This document shows positions 13,820 to 21,262 of a stretch of 34,406 nucleotides of DNA, in pieces (the stretch's first letter is position 1; every line of letters begins with the position of its first letter). This DNA comes from a virus. The notes below the pieces were generated by a model that saw nothing but the letters and a program-made list of their open reading frames with translations, made no database searches and was not told the DNA's origin. The position numbers and the translations under genes are program-made. Location of the stretch: positions 1-34,406 of IMG/VR virus record IMGVR_UViG_3300029397_000001; one strand, 5' to 3'.

Positions 13820-15024
13820 ACCAAGGTCACCGAGATATCGGCCGCCGACACTGTCGGGCGCCGGTTGATGGGCACGGTCAAGCTCGCCGCTGATGGGGTC
13901 ACGTCACCCAGCAGCAATGAAAGGATCGACACCGACGAACCAAGCAACGACACGGGCGCATAGAAGCGGCTCGCGTAGATCGTGGAGCCGATCCGCGCGC
14001 GCTGGCCGCCGTCGGCGCCGTTGAAGGCATCGATGATGGCCTGCTTGGTCAGATCCACAATGTTCGAAGGCAGCGCCGGATTGTTGGCCAGCTGCACCGC
14101 GAACTTCACCGGCAGCGCGGCGGGCGTCTCCCACTTCACAACGTAGGACGGATATGGATAGGCATAGCCATCCTTGTCCTCTACCGTATAGGAGGTGTTC
14201 CCGTTGTAATCGGCACCGTTGCTCTTCTTGCGCCAGATGGCCGTGGCGATATCCGCCGCCTCGCCGCCCACCACTGCCACCCAAATGGAATGCGGCACCA
14301 GCGACACGCCGCCGATGGTCTGAGCAATGGAAAGGTTGTTCTCCGTCACGTAGACGTCGATGACCCCGTCCAAGTTCGCGACCGCGGCATAGATGGACTG
14401 GAGCGAGCTTCGGGCATTGATCGCCACCGACTGGCGCCGCCGTTCTTCGAACTCGGCGCGCGATTCCACATCGCTGCCCACGGTGCCAGCGTCCGCATTC
14501 AAGACCGAGTCCCACCCAGGGATGGCCTGGTAGATCTGGTTCAGCGTGCCGGCCGCGCAGCTGATCGGGCCGTTGACCGAGCAGGAGAACGGCAGATCGA
14601 TGCTGCCCGAGGCAGGGATGGTGCCGGCCTGCGTGCACAGGTAGATATTGCCGTCGACCGCCTGCGCGCGAGCGCCCACAGGGATCGTGACACCCGTCAG
14701 ACCCATGCATGTCGCGATCACCGTAGTGGCCGTGCCGGGCTTACGGTCCAGGAAGTAGATTCGGCCGATGGCGTCCTGCATCCGGCCGGCGGCGAAGGCC
14801 GGGTCCACCTGGTTCACATACGAGGCGAATTCGCTGTTCTTGTCCCCGATGATCGCCGTGGTGGTGCTGGCCAGCTGGCCCTGGGGCGTCTCCAGGTTTT
14901 TGTTCAGGCCGCCACCGAAGGCGCTGTCCATGTCCGCCAGCACGCCGGCCAGGATCTCGGATTCTTGAGGCAATACGAGGCCTTCCGGCGTGAACTGCAC
15001 GCGCGGTACTTGGGAGGTAGCCAT
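13816..15024 (-). CDS. Baseplate wedge protein J-like
   Basis: A 402-residue protein of the baseplate J family, the main wedge that forms the baseplate ring. The N-terminus contains LVLPQESEILAGVLADMDSA and the central part has PVGARAQAVDGNIYLCTQAG and RAEFEERRRQSVAINARSS, hallmark stretches of gpJ. The C-terminal third (SNIVDLTKQAIIDAFNGADG, then ASRFYAPVSLLGSSV) is also typical. It lies between the gp25-like and DUF2612 genes, the canonical wedge order in contractile tails. Confidence 0.93.
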   Translation of the reverse strand: MATSQVPRVQFTPEGLVLPQESEILAGVLADMDSAFGGGLNKNLETPQGQLASTTTAIIGDKNSEFASYVNQVDPAFAAGRMQDAIGRIYFLDRKPGTATTVIATCMGLTGVTIPVGARAQAVDGNIYLCTQAGTIPASGSIDLPFSCSVNGPISCAAGTLNQIYQAIPGWDSVLNADAGTVGSDVESRAEFEERRRQSVAINARSSLQSIYAAVANLDGVIDVYVTENNLSIAQTIGGVSLVPHSIWVAVVGGEAADIATAIWRKKSNGADYNGNTSYTVEDKDGYAYPYPSYVVKWETPAALPVKFAVQLANNPALPSNIVDLTKQAIIDAFNGADGGQRARIGSTIYASRFYAPVSLLGSSVSILSLLLGDVTPSAASLTVPINRRPTVSAADISVTLV

Positions 15025-15031
15025 GGGGTCC

Positions 15032-15382
15032 CTAGAAAGTGATGGTCGACGTCGTGCCGTTGGTCAGCGTGACTTCGACGTAGCCGCTCAGGCGGCGATT
15101 CTCGAAAGCGGTGATGGTCGGTACGGCGTCGGCCACGTCCGGTACTGTCAAGGCCGCGGCGCGCAGCCGTTCGCGCACCAGCGCCAGGGGCGGCAACTGG
15201 CCCAGCACCTCGGTCCAGTACGGTATGCCCTTGGCCGTGTCATAGAACAGCTCGCCCCGGAACAGCTTGATGGCGCTGGCCACGTCCTGCGCGACCGCGT
15301 AGGGATTCGACGCCATCGCGATGTTGCCTGCGGCATCCAGGACCATGTCCCACGCCGATCTGTCCAACAAAAGTGTGTTCAC
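15032..15382 (-). CDS. Baseplate wedge protein, gpW/gp25-like
   Basis: A 116-residue protein with features of the GPW/gp25 family: NPYAVAQDVASAIKLFRGEL followed by FYDTAKGIPYW, then the end VEVTLTNGTTSTITF. In contractile tails this protein joins the sheath-proximal baseplate to the wedge. It is followed at seven bases by the gpJ gene. Its start abuts the stop of an HNH gene that seems to have been inserted between it and the spike gene. Confidence 0.88.
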   Translation of the reverse strand: MNTLLLDRSAWDMVLDAAGNIAMASNPYAVAQDVASAIKLFRGELFYDTAKGIPYWTEVLGQLPPLALVRERLRAAALTVPDVADAVPTITAFENRRLSGYVEVTLTNGTTSTITF

Positions 15383-15876
15383 GTCAGCCTCGCAAATTCA
15401 CCAAAGTGCTTCTTGGCGGCAGCTTGGTATGCCAGGGATGCCAACTGCGGGTCGTCGAAATAGCCGAGGTGCTTGCGCTCGCCAAGCACACATATCTCCG
15501 CCTTCCATCTTCCTCGTGGCTTAAACCAGCACACCCCCTTAAATCCGCTGCTGTTATTCCGTTGCATCGCCTTGTTTTGCCCTTGCTGCGAGCGATTTGC
15601 TTCACGCAGGTTTGCAATTCGGTTATCCGCGCGGTCGCCATTGACATGGTCAATCTCTCGCCCGGGCCACTCGCCGTAAAAAATCAACCAAGCAAGTCGA
15701 TGTGCATGATGCAGAACTCCGTGGAGCCGCAGCCTCACATACCCGATGGAATCAATATTTCCCGCTTGGTCACCGGGCCGCATATGTCCGCGTCGCACCT
15801 TCCAAAAAAAAGACCCCGTCTCGGGGTCGTAGGTCAGAAGCTCGCGTGCTTGATCGGCGGTCAGCATGTCTTTCAT
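15379..15876 (-). CDS. HNH endonuclease with AP2 domain inside the baseplate operon
   Basis: The ATG at 15876 gives 165 residues; the upstream open frame is shadow of the spike gene. Residues 20-100 are an HNH_3-type nuclease: GSFFWKVRRG, HHAHRLAWLIFYGEWP, then REIDHVNGDRADNRIANLRE with Asp 76, His 77, Asn 85 and Asn 89. Residues 108-160 are an AP2 domain (SGFKGVCWFKPRGRWKAE and HLGYFDDPQLASLAYQAA). Such genes are free-standing homing elements. It sits precisely between spike and gp25-like genes, touching both, without breaking either, and is visibly AT-richer than they are. Confidence 0.92.
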   Translation of the reverse strand: MKDMLTADQARELLTYDPETGSFFWKVRRGHMRPGDQAGNIDSIGYVRLRLHGVLHHAHRLAWLIFYGEWPGREIDHVNGDRADNRIANLREANRSQQGQNKAMQRNNSSGFKGVCWFKPRGRWKAEICVLGERKHLGYFDDPQLASLAYQAAAKKHFGEFARLT

Positions 15877-16610
15877 CAGTTCGGTGTCCCGGTGTTCGAG
15901 GGGCCCGTCTGCACGCCCGGATGTGTGTGCGTCGAGCCGACGTCCTTGCCGTTGTTGCGCAGCGTGCCGAGCGTATTCATGTTGCCCTGCCAGGTCGAAG
16001 TGCCACCGTATGAGCCGGCACCCTGTTGCACCGTGCCATTCAGCACGATCTGGGGCGAATTCAGGGCGCATTGCTCGCTGGCGTTCACCTCGACGCGGGG
16101 CGCCACCACTGTCACCTTGGAAGGCGACACCACGTTGATACCTCCCTCGGTGAACTGCACATACTGCACCGGCGCGCCGTTGAGCAGGCCACCGAAGTAC
16201 AGGCCATCGGCCATATCGTGAGTCCGCCAGGACCCGGGGTTCGCCTGCTGCCTGCTGGCCTTGACCGCCGACAGGTCCCGGCTGGCGAATGCCGCCATGC
16301 CGATGTCCCCGGCCTTGGGGTCGAGAATCACGGCGTCGGTGCCGCCCTGCAGCCGGAAATACGGCAACTGGAACAGCTGGCCATGCGGCACCGCATTCCC
16401 GTTTCCGTCCAGCTGGTTCACCAGCGGTTGCACGTCGACAAAGCCAACCGGTGACACCCCGCCGTTGTTTGTGACCGCGACCACGCGGACCAGCGTGCAG
16501 GTGTTCAGGCGGTTCAGCATCTGCGTCACCAGGAAAGAAAAGGCGCCATACTCGCCACTCCCGTCGGACGCCCTTGCCAGGCCCTGATAGCCGAATTCTG
16601 GGTTAGCCAT
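15876..16610 (-). CDS. Baseplate spike protein (gpV/Gp138-like)
   Basis: A 244-residue central spike that would pierce the outer membrane. The N-terminal OB-fold part includes TCTLVRVVAVTNNGG, GFVDVQPLVNQLDGNGNAVP and DIGMAAFASRDLSAV. The C-terminal half is a repetitive beta-structure (GGINVVSPSKVTVVAPRVEV) and ends with the apex motif STHTHPGV, where the HxH pair in each chain of the trimer is known to hold an iron ion in P2-type and phi92-type spikes. Position after the hub gene fits. Confidence 0.9.
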   Translation of the reverse strand: MANPEFGYQGLARASDGSGEYGAFSFLVTQMLNRLNTCTLVRVVAVTNNGGVSPVGFVDVQPLVNQLDGNGNAVPHGQLFQLPYFRLQGGTDAVILDPKAGDIGMAAFASRDLSAVKASRQQANPGSWRTHDMADGLYFGGLLNGAPVQYVQFTEGGINVVSPSKVTVVAPRVEVNASEQCALNSPQIVLNGTVQQGAGSYGGTSTWQGNMNTLGTLRNNGKDVGSTHTHPGVQTGPSNTGTPN

Positions 16611-17082
16611 TGAAAGACCTCACGCACATTATTTCGGACACCCATGCCCCGCCCGGACTCTCTGCATCCAGGGTGTGGACCAGACTCACCACAATCCATT
16701 CGCCGTGAGCACCTTCGTTCACGCTCACAACCTGCACCTTTTTCCCCACGCCCAGGCGGGGCTCATACAGGACGCGCACCATGATCCCACCCCCGGTAAA
16801 CGCCGGGTACCCGATCATGTTGGTGGCTGAGTCAATAGCAATGGCGTCGCTCTGGCGCCCCCCATCCCAAGGCCAGATTGCGAGAATTCCGCCCTCGATG
16901 GTGTAGTTGAATCGCGCCGCCTTGGCCAGCGCACGCAGCTGGTCTATGGCGGTGCCAGGGAAGTAAGGGTTGACCAGCCACCCCTCCACTTGGTTTGACT
17001 CGAAAGCCAAGCCGAGACTGGTAGCAATGTCGCGCGCCACATCGACAACGTTCACTGCTGTCCTGTAGCTTCTTGCGGGCAC
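16603..17082 (-). CDS. Baseplate hub protein, 3' part (frame broken)
   Basis: This 159-residue ORF, beginning at a GTG, is the second half of a phage baseplate-hub (gpD/gp27-like) gene. It reads ARSYRTAVNVVDVARDIATS, NPYFPGTAIDQLRALAKAAR, GGILAIWPWDGGR and ends in a beta domain with VSLVHTLDAESPGGAWVS. In one frame the coding sense continues upstream of the GTG as ASAALKP, which fits onto the end of the previous ORF if one base is slipped at a run of four G. No ribosome binding site supports the GTG, so independent translation is unlikely. Joined, the hub would be about 286 residues. Confidence 0.8.
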   Translation of the reverse strand: MPARSYRTAVNVVDVARDIATSLGLAFESNQVEGWLVNPYFPGTAIDQLRALAKAARFNYTIEGGILAIWPWDGGRQSDAIAIDSATNMIGYPAFTGGGIMVRVLYEPRLGVGKKVQVVSVNEGAHGEWIVVSLVHTLDAESPGGAWVSEIMCVRSFNG

Positions 17083-17087
17083 CGGTT

Positions 17088-17462
17088 TTAGGGCTGCGCT
17101 GGCCCCAGCGCCGTCACGTAGAAAACCACCTCCGGAGCCTGGTTGTAATCTGCCCAGGCCTGGTCAATCTTTCCCTCGTAGAGAACGGACAGGGCCTGCC
17201 CCGCATCTCCGGCCTCGACCAGAATCCGATTCTGACCGCGGCGCTGGGTCAAGACTGGCCCCACGGTCGTCAGCTTGTTGATGACGTCCTGAGGCAGCCC
17301 ATAGATGCGCATCTGCATCTGCGCCTGGGCGTCCCCGTTGTAGGAAACCACCACCACCTGAACACGGTGGCCAGTGAAGGTGACATCCGGACCTTTCTCA
17401 TCACCGAACTGCCCCTCTCCGAGGCTGATGGTCACGTCGATCCGGCGTTTGACGAAGCTCAT
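17088..17462 (-). CDS. Baseplate hub protein, 5' part (frame broken)
   Basis: A 124-residue ORF with hub-type N-terminal content: PDVTFTGHRVQVVVVSYNGD, QMQMRIYGLPQDVINKLTTV and EVVFYVTALG, followed by an abrupt PAQP and stop. At residue 120 the codons are CTG GGG; moving to the -1 frame there restores ASAALKPVPARSY and the rest of the hub. Either a base has been lost from a G-run (inactivating mutation or sequencing error), or ribosomes shift frame. Its start overlaps the previous gene in an ATGA junction. Confidence 0.8.
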   Translation of the reverse strand: MSFVKRRIDVTISLGEGQFGDEKGPDVTFTGHRVQVVVVSYNGDAQAQMQMRIYGLPQDVINKLTTVGPVLTQRRGQNRILVEAGDAGQALSVLYEGKIDQAWADYNQAPEVVFYVTALGPAQP

Positions 17463-17758
17463 AGGTCTGTGCCTTCTCGGTACATCAACTGGAACCGACC
17501 CCCAAAGCCGGTGTAGACGGGATCATCGCGCCCTTGGGTGTCGACGAACGTCAGGTCACCCACGAAGCCGCTGTAGGTCTCCCGGATCAGCCAGACGCGG
17601 TCATGGCACAGCACCGCCATGGCGACTGGCTCGTGATTCACCTGCAGGTCGAGGTATACCCCTGTGGACTTCTGGTAGACGCTGACCTGGCAATTCTGGC
17701 CGCCCAGCACCACGCTGAAGGCCTGCGCCGGCACGGCGCGCAATGGGATTTTCCTCAT
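17459..17758 (-). CDS. Small baseplate protein (DUF6983-like)
   Basis: A 99-residue beta-rich protein: RAVPAQAFSVVLGGQNCQVS, TGVYLDLQVNHEPVAMAVLC and a C-terminal GFGGRFQLMYREGTDL. I recall similar plug-like proteins directly before the hub in phages of this type, and tentatively match it to DUF6983. It probably packs at the hub or the tube end. It overlaps both neighbours by four bases, as expected for coupled structural genes. Confidence 0.75.
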   Translation of the reverse strand: MRKIPLRAVPAQAFSVVLGGQNCQVSVYQKSTGVYLDLQVNHEPVAMAVLCHDRVWLIRETYSGFVGDLTFVDTQGRDDPVYTGFGGRFQLMYREGTDL

Positions 17759-18390
17759 TGAAACTCCGTCGTCAGGATCAACGGCTCGCCAGGCTCGGTA
17801 CCGAGCGGGAAACTCTGCACCTGCCCGTTATTCTGCTCGCCGGCGCCGTCGGGCTCCGCTGTGCTGCTGAAGGCGGCCTGTGCCGTCTGCCGCACTTCCT
17901 CGACGTACAGGTCGACGATCAGCTGGCTGGGCCCCGAACGAGAATTCCGCTCGTAGGAATAGGCCACGACGTTGGCCGCCGGATAGACGATCTCCGGTGT
18001 CACCACCGAGAACAGGTCCACGCTGCCCTTCAACGTCTCCAGGGTGTTCAGCAACGCGCCGCGCGACGCCGTGTCACCGCTAAGGGCGAACCGCAGCATG
18101 GCGTCGAACGGCGTGTCCACCTTGTTGAACGACGAGAACGAGCCCTGCTCCACCGGGAAGCTCGATATCCGCGACCCGTTGCGAAAGCGGATTCCCAGGA
18201 ACGTGTCGAACAGAAGCACCTGCTGGCCATCCTGGTCATACAGCCCCCAGCGCGGGATGCCGAAGATCAGCGCGGCGATTGCGCCGAGGCCGAGATTGGC
18301 CAGCTCGCCAAGCGACGGAATCGTCAGCCCGCGCAGCACCGCCGGGACGCCTGGCACCTGCGGCACATTCGGAAATTCGATCAGCGGCAT
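17755..18390 (-). CDS. Tail/baseplate protein downstream of the tape measure
   Basis: A 211-residue protein with a Pro-rich, hydrophobic N-terminus (VPQVPGVPAVLRGLTIPSLG, then LANLGLGAIAALIFGIPRWG), followed by LFDTFLGIRFRNGSRISSFP and IVYPAANVVAYSYERNSRSG. The latter half resembles proteins that fill the distal tail or hub-adapter position. A precise family name is not certain. It begins by one-base overlap with the tape measure stop. Confidence 0.75.
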   Translation of the reverse strand: MPLIEFPNVPQVPGVPAVLRGLTIPSLGELANLGLGAIAALIFGIPRWGLYDQDGQQVLLFDTFLGIRFRNGSRISSFPVEQGSFSSFNKVDTPFDAMLRFALSGDTASRGALLNTLETLKGSVDLFSVVTPEIVYPAANVVAYSYERNSRSGPSQLIVDLYVEEVRQTAQAAFSSTAEPDGAGEQNNGQVQSFPLGTEPGEPLILTTEFQ

Positions 18391-20210
18391 CAGAAAGTCC
18401 CTGTATTCGCCTGGTTCACCAAGCTCTGGCTACCACCCAGCGCGCCCAGGTCTCGGGCAATGCCCTGGCCGTCAGTCGCCTGCGTGTGAATCGTCACCGG
18501 CCCGTTGATGTTGACCTCGTGATTGTTCTCGGTGTTCAGCGGCAACGGCTTCGCGCCGGCCTGCGCAATCACCGGCGCAGCTTGAGCAGCCGCGGCGGTA
18601 GAAGACCCCGCCGCCGCTTCCATGCTGGCGATATGCGCGGCGCCATACAATGCGCCGGCCGCGGCCGCGCGCTTCTCGGCCTCCCCGTCCTTGTCCTTCG
18701 GGCGCTCGTAGTAGCGTGACACGGCATCGCCGGCCTGCTGCGGCGTCTTGGCCGCCTGCAGCTTCTCCATGGCCGTGCGCTCTGTATTGCGCAGCTCCCA
18801 GTCCACGAACGCCAACTGCTGGGCCAGCGTCGCGTCCTTCAGGTCCATGCCAAACGCCTTCTTGAAGTCAGCCTGGCGCACGGGGTGCCACTGCCCTATG
18901 CCAACCGCCTGCCCGTTGTCGCCCACCGCCTTCGGGTTCAGGTTGCTTTCGGCCATCAGGTTGGCCACGATGCCGGCCGCCTGCTCTCGCGAATAGCCCT
19001 TTCCCTCGAAGAACTTGATGGCGTCCATCGCAGCCTTGTTGCCGCTCTGGTAGGACGGATTGTTCAGGGCGTCCAACTGCGCGCCCTCGCCCTGATTGAG
19101 CGACTTGCTGTAGGTGGCCAGGGCCACCCCGCCCGCCACCGTGGCAATGGTCCCCAGCGCCGCAACGCCGGCCGCGCCCGAGGCGCCGCCGATCACGCCC
19201 AGCGACGCGCCTATCGACGCCAGAGCGGTCGCAAGGGACGCCATGGGCGCAACGATCGACAGCAGCTTCAGGGCCGCCAGGCCGATCAGCACGTTCTTCC
19301 ATCCACCCACCGCCTGGGCGGCCTGGTCTGCCTTCTCGACCAGGTTGCTCAGGCCATCGACAGCTCGATCTATCCACTGCACGATCTGCTGCCGATTTTC
19401 CAGGAAGTAGTCGCCGACCTTCTGGGCCGCCTTCAACAGCTTCTCGAAGGTAGGAATCAGCGCGATCAGCACCTTGGTGCCCACCGATTCGAATGTGTCG
19501 CGCAGATCCAGGTAGATGTTGCGCAGCCGCTGGGCGTCCTGCGCATCTTTCGACGAGATGGCCGAGCGCTTTTCCTGCGCCAGCACCAGCTGCTGGATTG
19601 CAGCCGGCCCCTGCTTGATCAGGTCGAACTGATCGTCCGAGATGCCCATCATCTGGGCCGCCAGCGCGGCGCGGGCGCGGTCGGTCTTGTAGATCTCCGA
19701 CACGATGCGCGAGCGCGCCAGCAAGTAGCTGTTGCCGTCCTTCAGATCCTCGACCTTGCCGCCGAACTGGAAGAACGCAGGCAAGGTTTCGGCGGACATG
19801 CCGCGGCGGAACTTCGCCACCTCGCTGGCCGACTGGCGCAGCTGGGCGGTGATGCCTTCCGCCGACCCGCCCGCGCGCTCGGCGGCCCGTTGCCAGGCCT
19901 GCAGGCGCTCAGTGCTCATGTCCAGGTTCTTGGACATTTGCCCCAGGCCCGCGGCGCCGCTGATGGTGTTCGCGGTGAAGTTCTTCAGGCCCATCCCGGC
20001 CGTGAACACCGCCAGCAGCGCCAGCGCCTCGTTGCGCATGCGGCTGAAGAACATGGCCGCCTGCTTGCCGTTGGCCTCCATCGTCCGCGCGGCACGGCCG
20101 GATTCCTCCGTCGTGTGCTTCAGCGAACGGTCGACCTCGGCCACGCCTTGCTTGAACCCCTTGGCGTTCAGCTTCAGCTCGACGAACAGGGCATCCAGAA
20201 TGGTGGCCAT
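18390..20210 (-). CDS. Tape measure protein with C-terminal tail lysozyme domain
   Basis: A 606-residue tape measure. The N-terminal 300 residues are helical (NAKGFKQGVAEVDRSLKHTT, GLGQMSKNLDMSTERLQAWQ). Residues about 306-367 are hydrophobic and Gly/Ala-rich (GLAALKLLSIVAPMASLATA), as in tape measures that enter the host membrane. Residues about 395-505 match a phage tail lysozyme: AMDAIKFFEGKGYSREQAAG, IVANLMAESNLNP with likely catalytic Glu 421, VGIGQWHPVRQ, and LAFVDWELRNTE. This domain would cut peptidoglycan during DNA entry. The short length predicts a relatively short tail. It directly follows the chaperone frameshift product. Confidence 0.92.
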   Translation of the reverse strand: MATILDALFVELKLNAKGFKQGVAEVDRSLKHTTEESGRAARTMEANGKQAAMFFSRMRNEALALLAVFTAGMGLKNFTANTISGAAGLGQMSKNLDMSTERLQAWQRAAERAGGSAEGITAQLRQSASEVAKFRRGMSAETLPAFFQFGGKVEDLKDGNSYLLARSRIVSEIYKTDRARAALAAQMMGISDDQFDLIKQGPAAIQQLVLAQEKRSAISSKDAQDAQRLRNIYLDLRDTFESVGTKVLIALIPTFEKLLKAAQKVGDYFLENRQQIVQWIDRAVDGLSNLVEKADQAAQAVGGWKNVLIGLAALKLLSIVAPMASLATALASIGASLGVIGGASGAAGVAALGTIATVAGGVALATYSKSLNQGEGAQLDALNNPSYQSGNKAAMDAIKFFEGKGYSREQAAGIVANLMAESNLNPKAVGDNGQAVGIGQWHPVRQADFKKAFGMDLKDATLAQQLAFVDWELRNTERTAMEKLQAAKTPQQAGDAVSRYYERPKDKDGEAEKRAAAAGALYGAAHIASMEAAAGSSTAAAAQAAPVIAQAGAKPLPLNTENNHEVNINGPVTIHTQATDGQGIARDLGALGGSQSLVNQANTGTF

Positions 20211-20212
20211 TG

Positions 20213-20817
20213 CTACTTCCTCACTTCGGACAGCACACGCCTGTTGTGCGCGTCCACCGCGATCACCTCAAGCAGGTTGTAGAGATCCTCGGCCCCGTAT
20301 ACGGTCTGCAGGTCATGCAGCATGTGCGGGTGCCGGGAGATGACCGCGGCGATGTTGGGCGGCACATTGGCGTAGCTGATCAGCCGGTGGTTGCCGCCGT
20401 GCCAGGACTGGACGCCGAAGTCGATTGGCCGGCGGCTTGCGAAAAATCCAGATGCAGCGCCACGATCTCGCGGCGCAGCAGCAGGCGCGTGGCTACTTCC
20501 TCGATGTCGTCGTCGTCCAGCCGCCGCGTGCCGGCGCGGCCCATGTCCAGCTCGACGCATTCCATCATCTTGTCGAAAAGCGGCTTCGCCTGTTCGAACT
20601 TCAGCGTTTGGAGCGCCTTCAGGCCGATCGACGCGAGCCCGGCTAGGCCGGCCTGCGCGATGTTTTCGGGGATCTCTACCCCCGCATTCATCAGCGCGAA
20701 CATCGCGCGGCCGGCCCACTCCTCGGCGTCGGCCGCCGATAGCTCGGTTATCAAGAACGCCTTGCCCTTGTCGCGCCCCGGCGCGCTGATAGTGATGGTC
20801 TTCTGTTTTCGCGCCAT
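20213..20817 (-). CDS. Tail assembly chaperone, predicted -1 frameshift product (GT-like)
   Basis: The frame that ends at 20213 carries a protein-like segment, FFASRRPIDFGVQSWHGGN and PPNIAAVISRHPHMLHDLQ then LYNLLEVIAVDAHNRRVLSE, that has no credible start of its own: its ORF begins with Arg-rich shadow of the chaperone gene. A -1 shift at the T5 run (minus strand GGATTTTTCGC) would fuse the first 125 residues of the chaperone to these 76, giving about 201 residues. Short and frameshifted chaperone forms encoded upstream of the tape measure are a known feature of long-tailed phages (lambda G/GT). The site here is my inference. Confidence 0.65.
20380..20817 (-). CDS. Tail assembly chaperone, short form (G-like)
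   Basis: A 145-residue protein between the tube and tape-measure genes, where tail chaperones sit. It begins ITISAPGRDKGKAFLITELS and contains AADAEEWAGRAMFALMNAGV and a helix DDDDIEEVATRLLLRREIVA. It would coat the tape measure until the tube assembles. The last 20 residues (QAAGQSTSASSPGTAATTG) are low-complexity and follow the T-run where the frameshift is predicted, consistent with that tail being an unimportant readout of the unshifted frame. Confidence 0.8.
   Translation of the reverse strand: MARKQKTITISAPGRDKGKAFLITELSAADAEEWAGRAMFALMNAGVEIPENIAQAGLAGLASIGLKALQTLKFEQAKPLFDKMMECVELDMGRAGTRRLDDDDIEEVATRLLLRREIVALHLDFSQAAGQSTSASSPGTAATTG
20441..20449 (-). other. Candidate -1 ribosomal slippery site
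   Basis: Minus strand reads CTG GAT TTT TCG in the chaperone frame, with five T in a row. tRNA-Phe on TTT can re-pair with TTT one base back, moving into the GGA TTT TTC frame. The A-site re-pairing is imperfect, so efficiency would be modest. Confidence 0.5.
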
Positions 20818-20818
20818 G

Positions 20819-21250
20819 TCACACCACCGACGGGCTGACGTTTTGCCAGGTAATCTGGAACGTCATGGGTTGCAGGATGGCGCGCGCGGTCGGCACCGGC
20901 GGCGCTTGGGTCAGCACGCCGCGCTGGAGCGTGTACTTGCGCTCCAACGACGGAATCGCCAGGGACCCGCTGGCGTAGAACACCTCCCGCGACGTCTGCA
21001 TCGCGGCAATCCAGGCTTCGAACAGTCCCTTCGACGGGGAGTCGGCCTGGATAGTGATGGTCTGGATCACGGGCTGCGGCGTGTAACCGGCGGACATATA
21101 GCCATCCACACCCATCACCGCCTGGGCGAGCTGCACGGCGTCGAACGCGAATGCGTCGTCCGTGGCGTAGCCCTCGACCTTGCGGGGCTGGGCGAAGACG
21201 GTACCCACCGCCAGCATGAGGACGGAATTGGCACTGGTCAGAGTCGTCAT
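20819..21250 (-). CDS. Tail tube protein
   Basis: A 143-residue beta-rich protein directly after the sheath gene, the usual tube position in contractile phages. It reads VFAQPRKVEGYATDDAFAFD, YTPQPVIQTITIQADSPSKG and ends PMTFQITWQNVSPSV. The central ITIQADSPS block followed by an amphipathic helix (LFEAWIAAMQTSREVF) resembles tube subunits that stack into hexamer rings. Called mainly from gene order and fold-like pattern rather than a named family. Confidence 0.8.
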   Translation of the reverse strand: MTTLTSANSVLMLAVGTVFAQPRKVEGYATDDAFAFDAVQLAQAVMGVDGYMSAGYTPQPVIQTITIQADSPSKGLFEAWIAAMQTSREVFYASGSLAIPSLERKYTLQRGVLTQAPPVPTARAILQPMTFQITWQNVSPSVV

Positions 21251-21262
21251 GATTTGTTGCCC

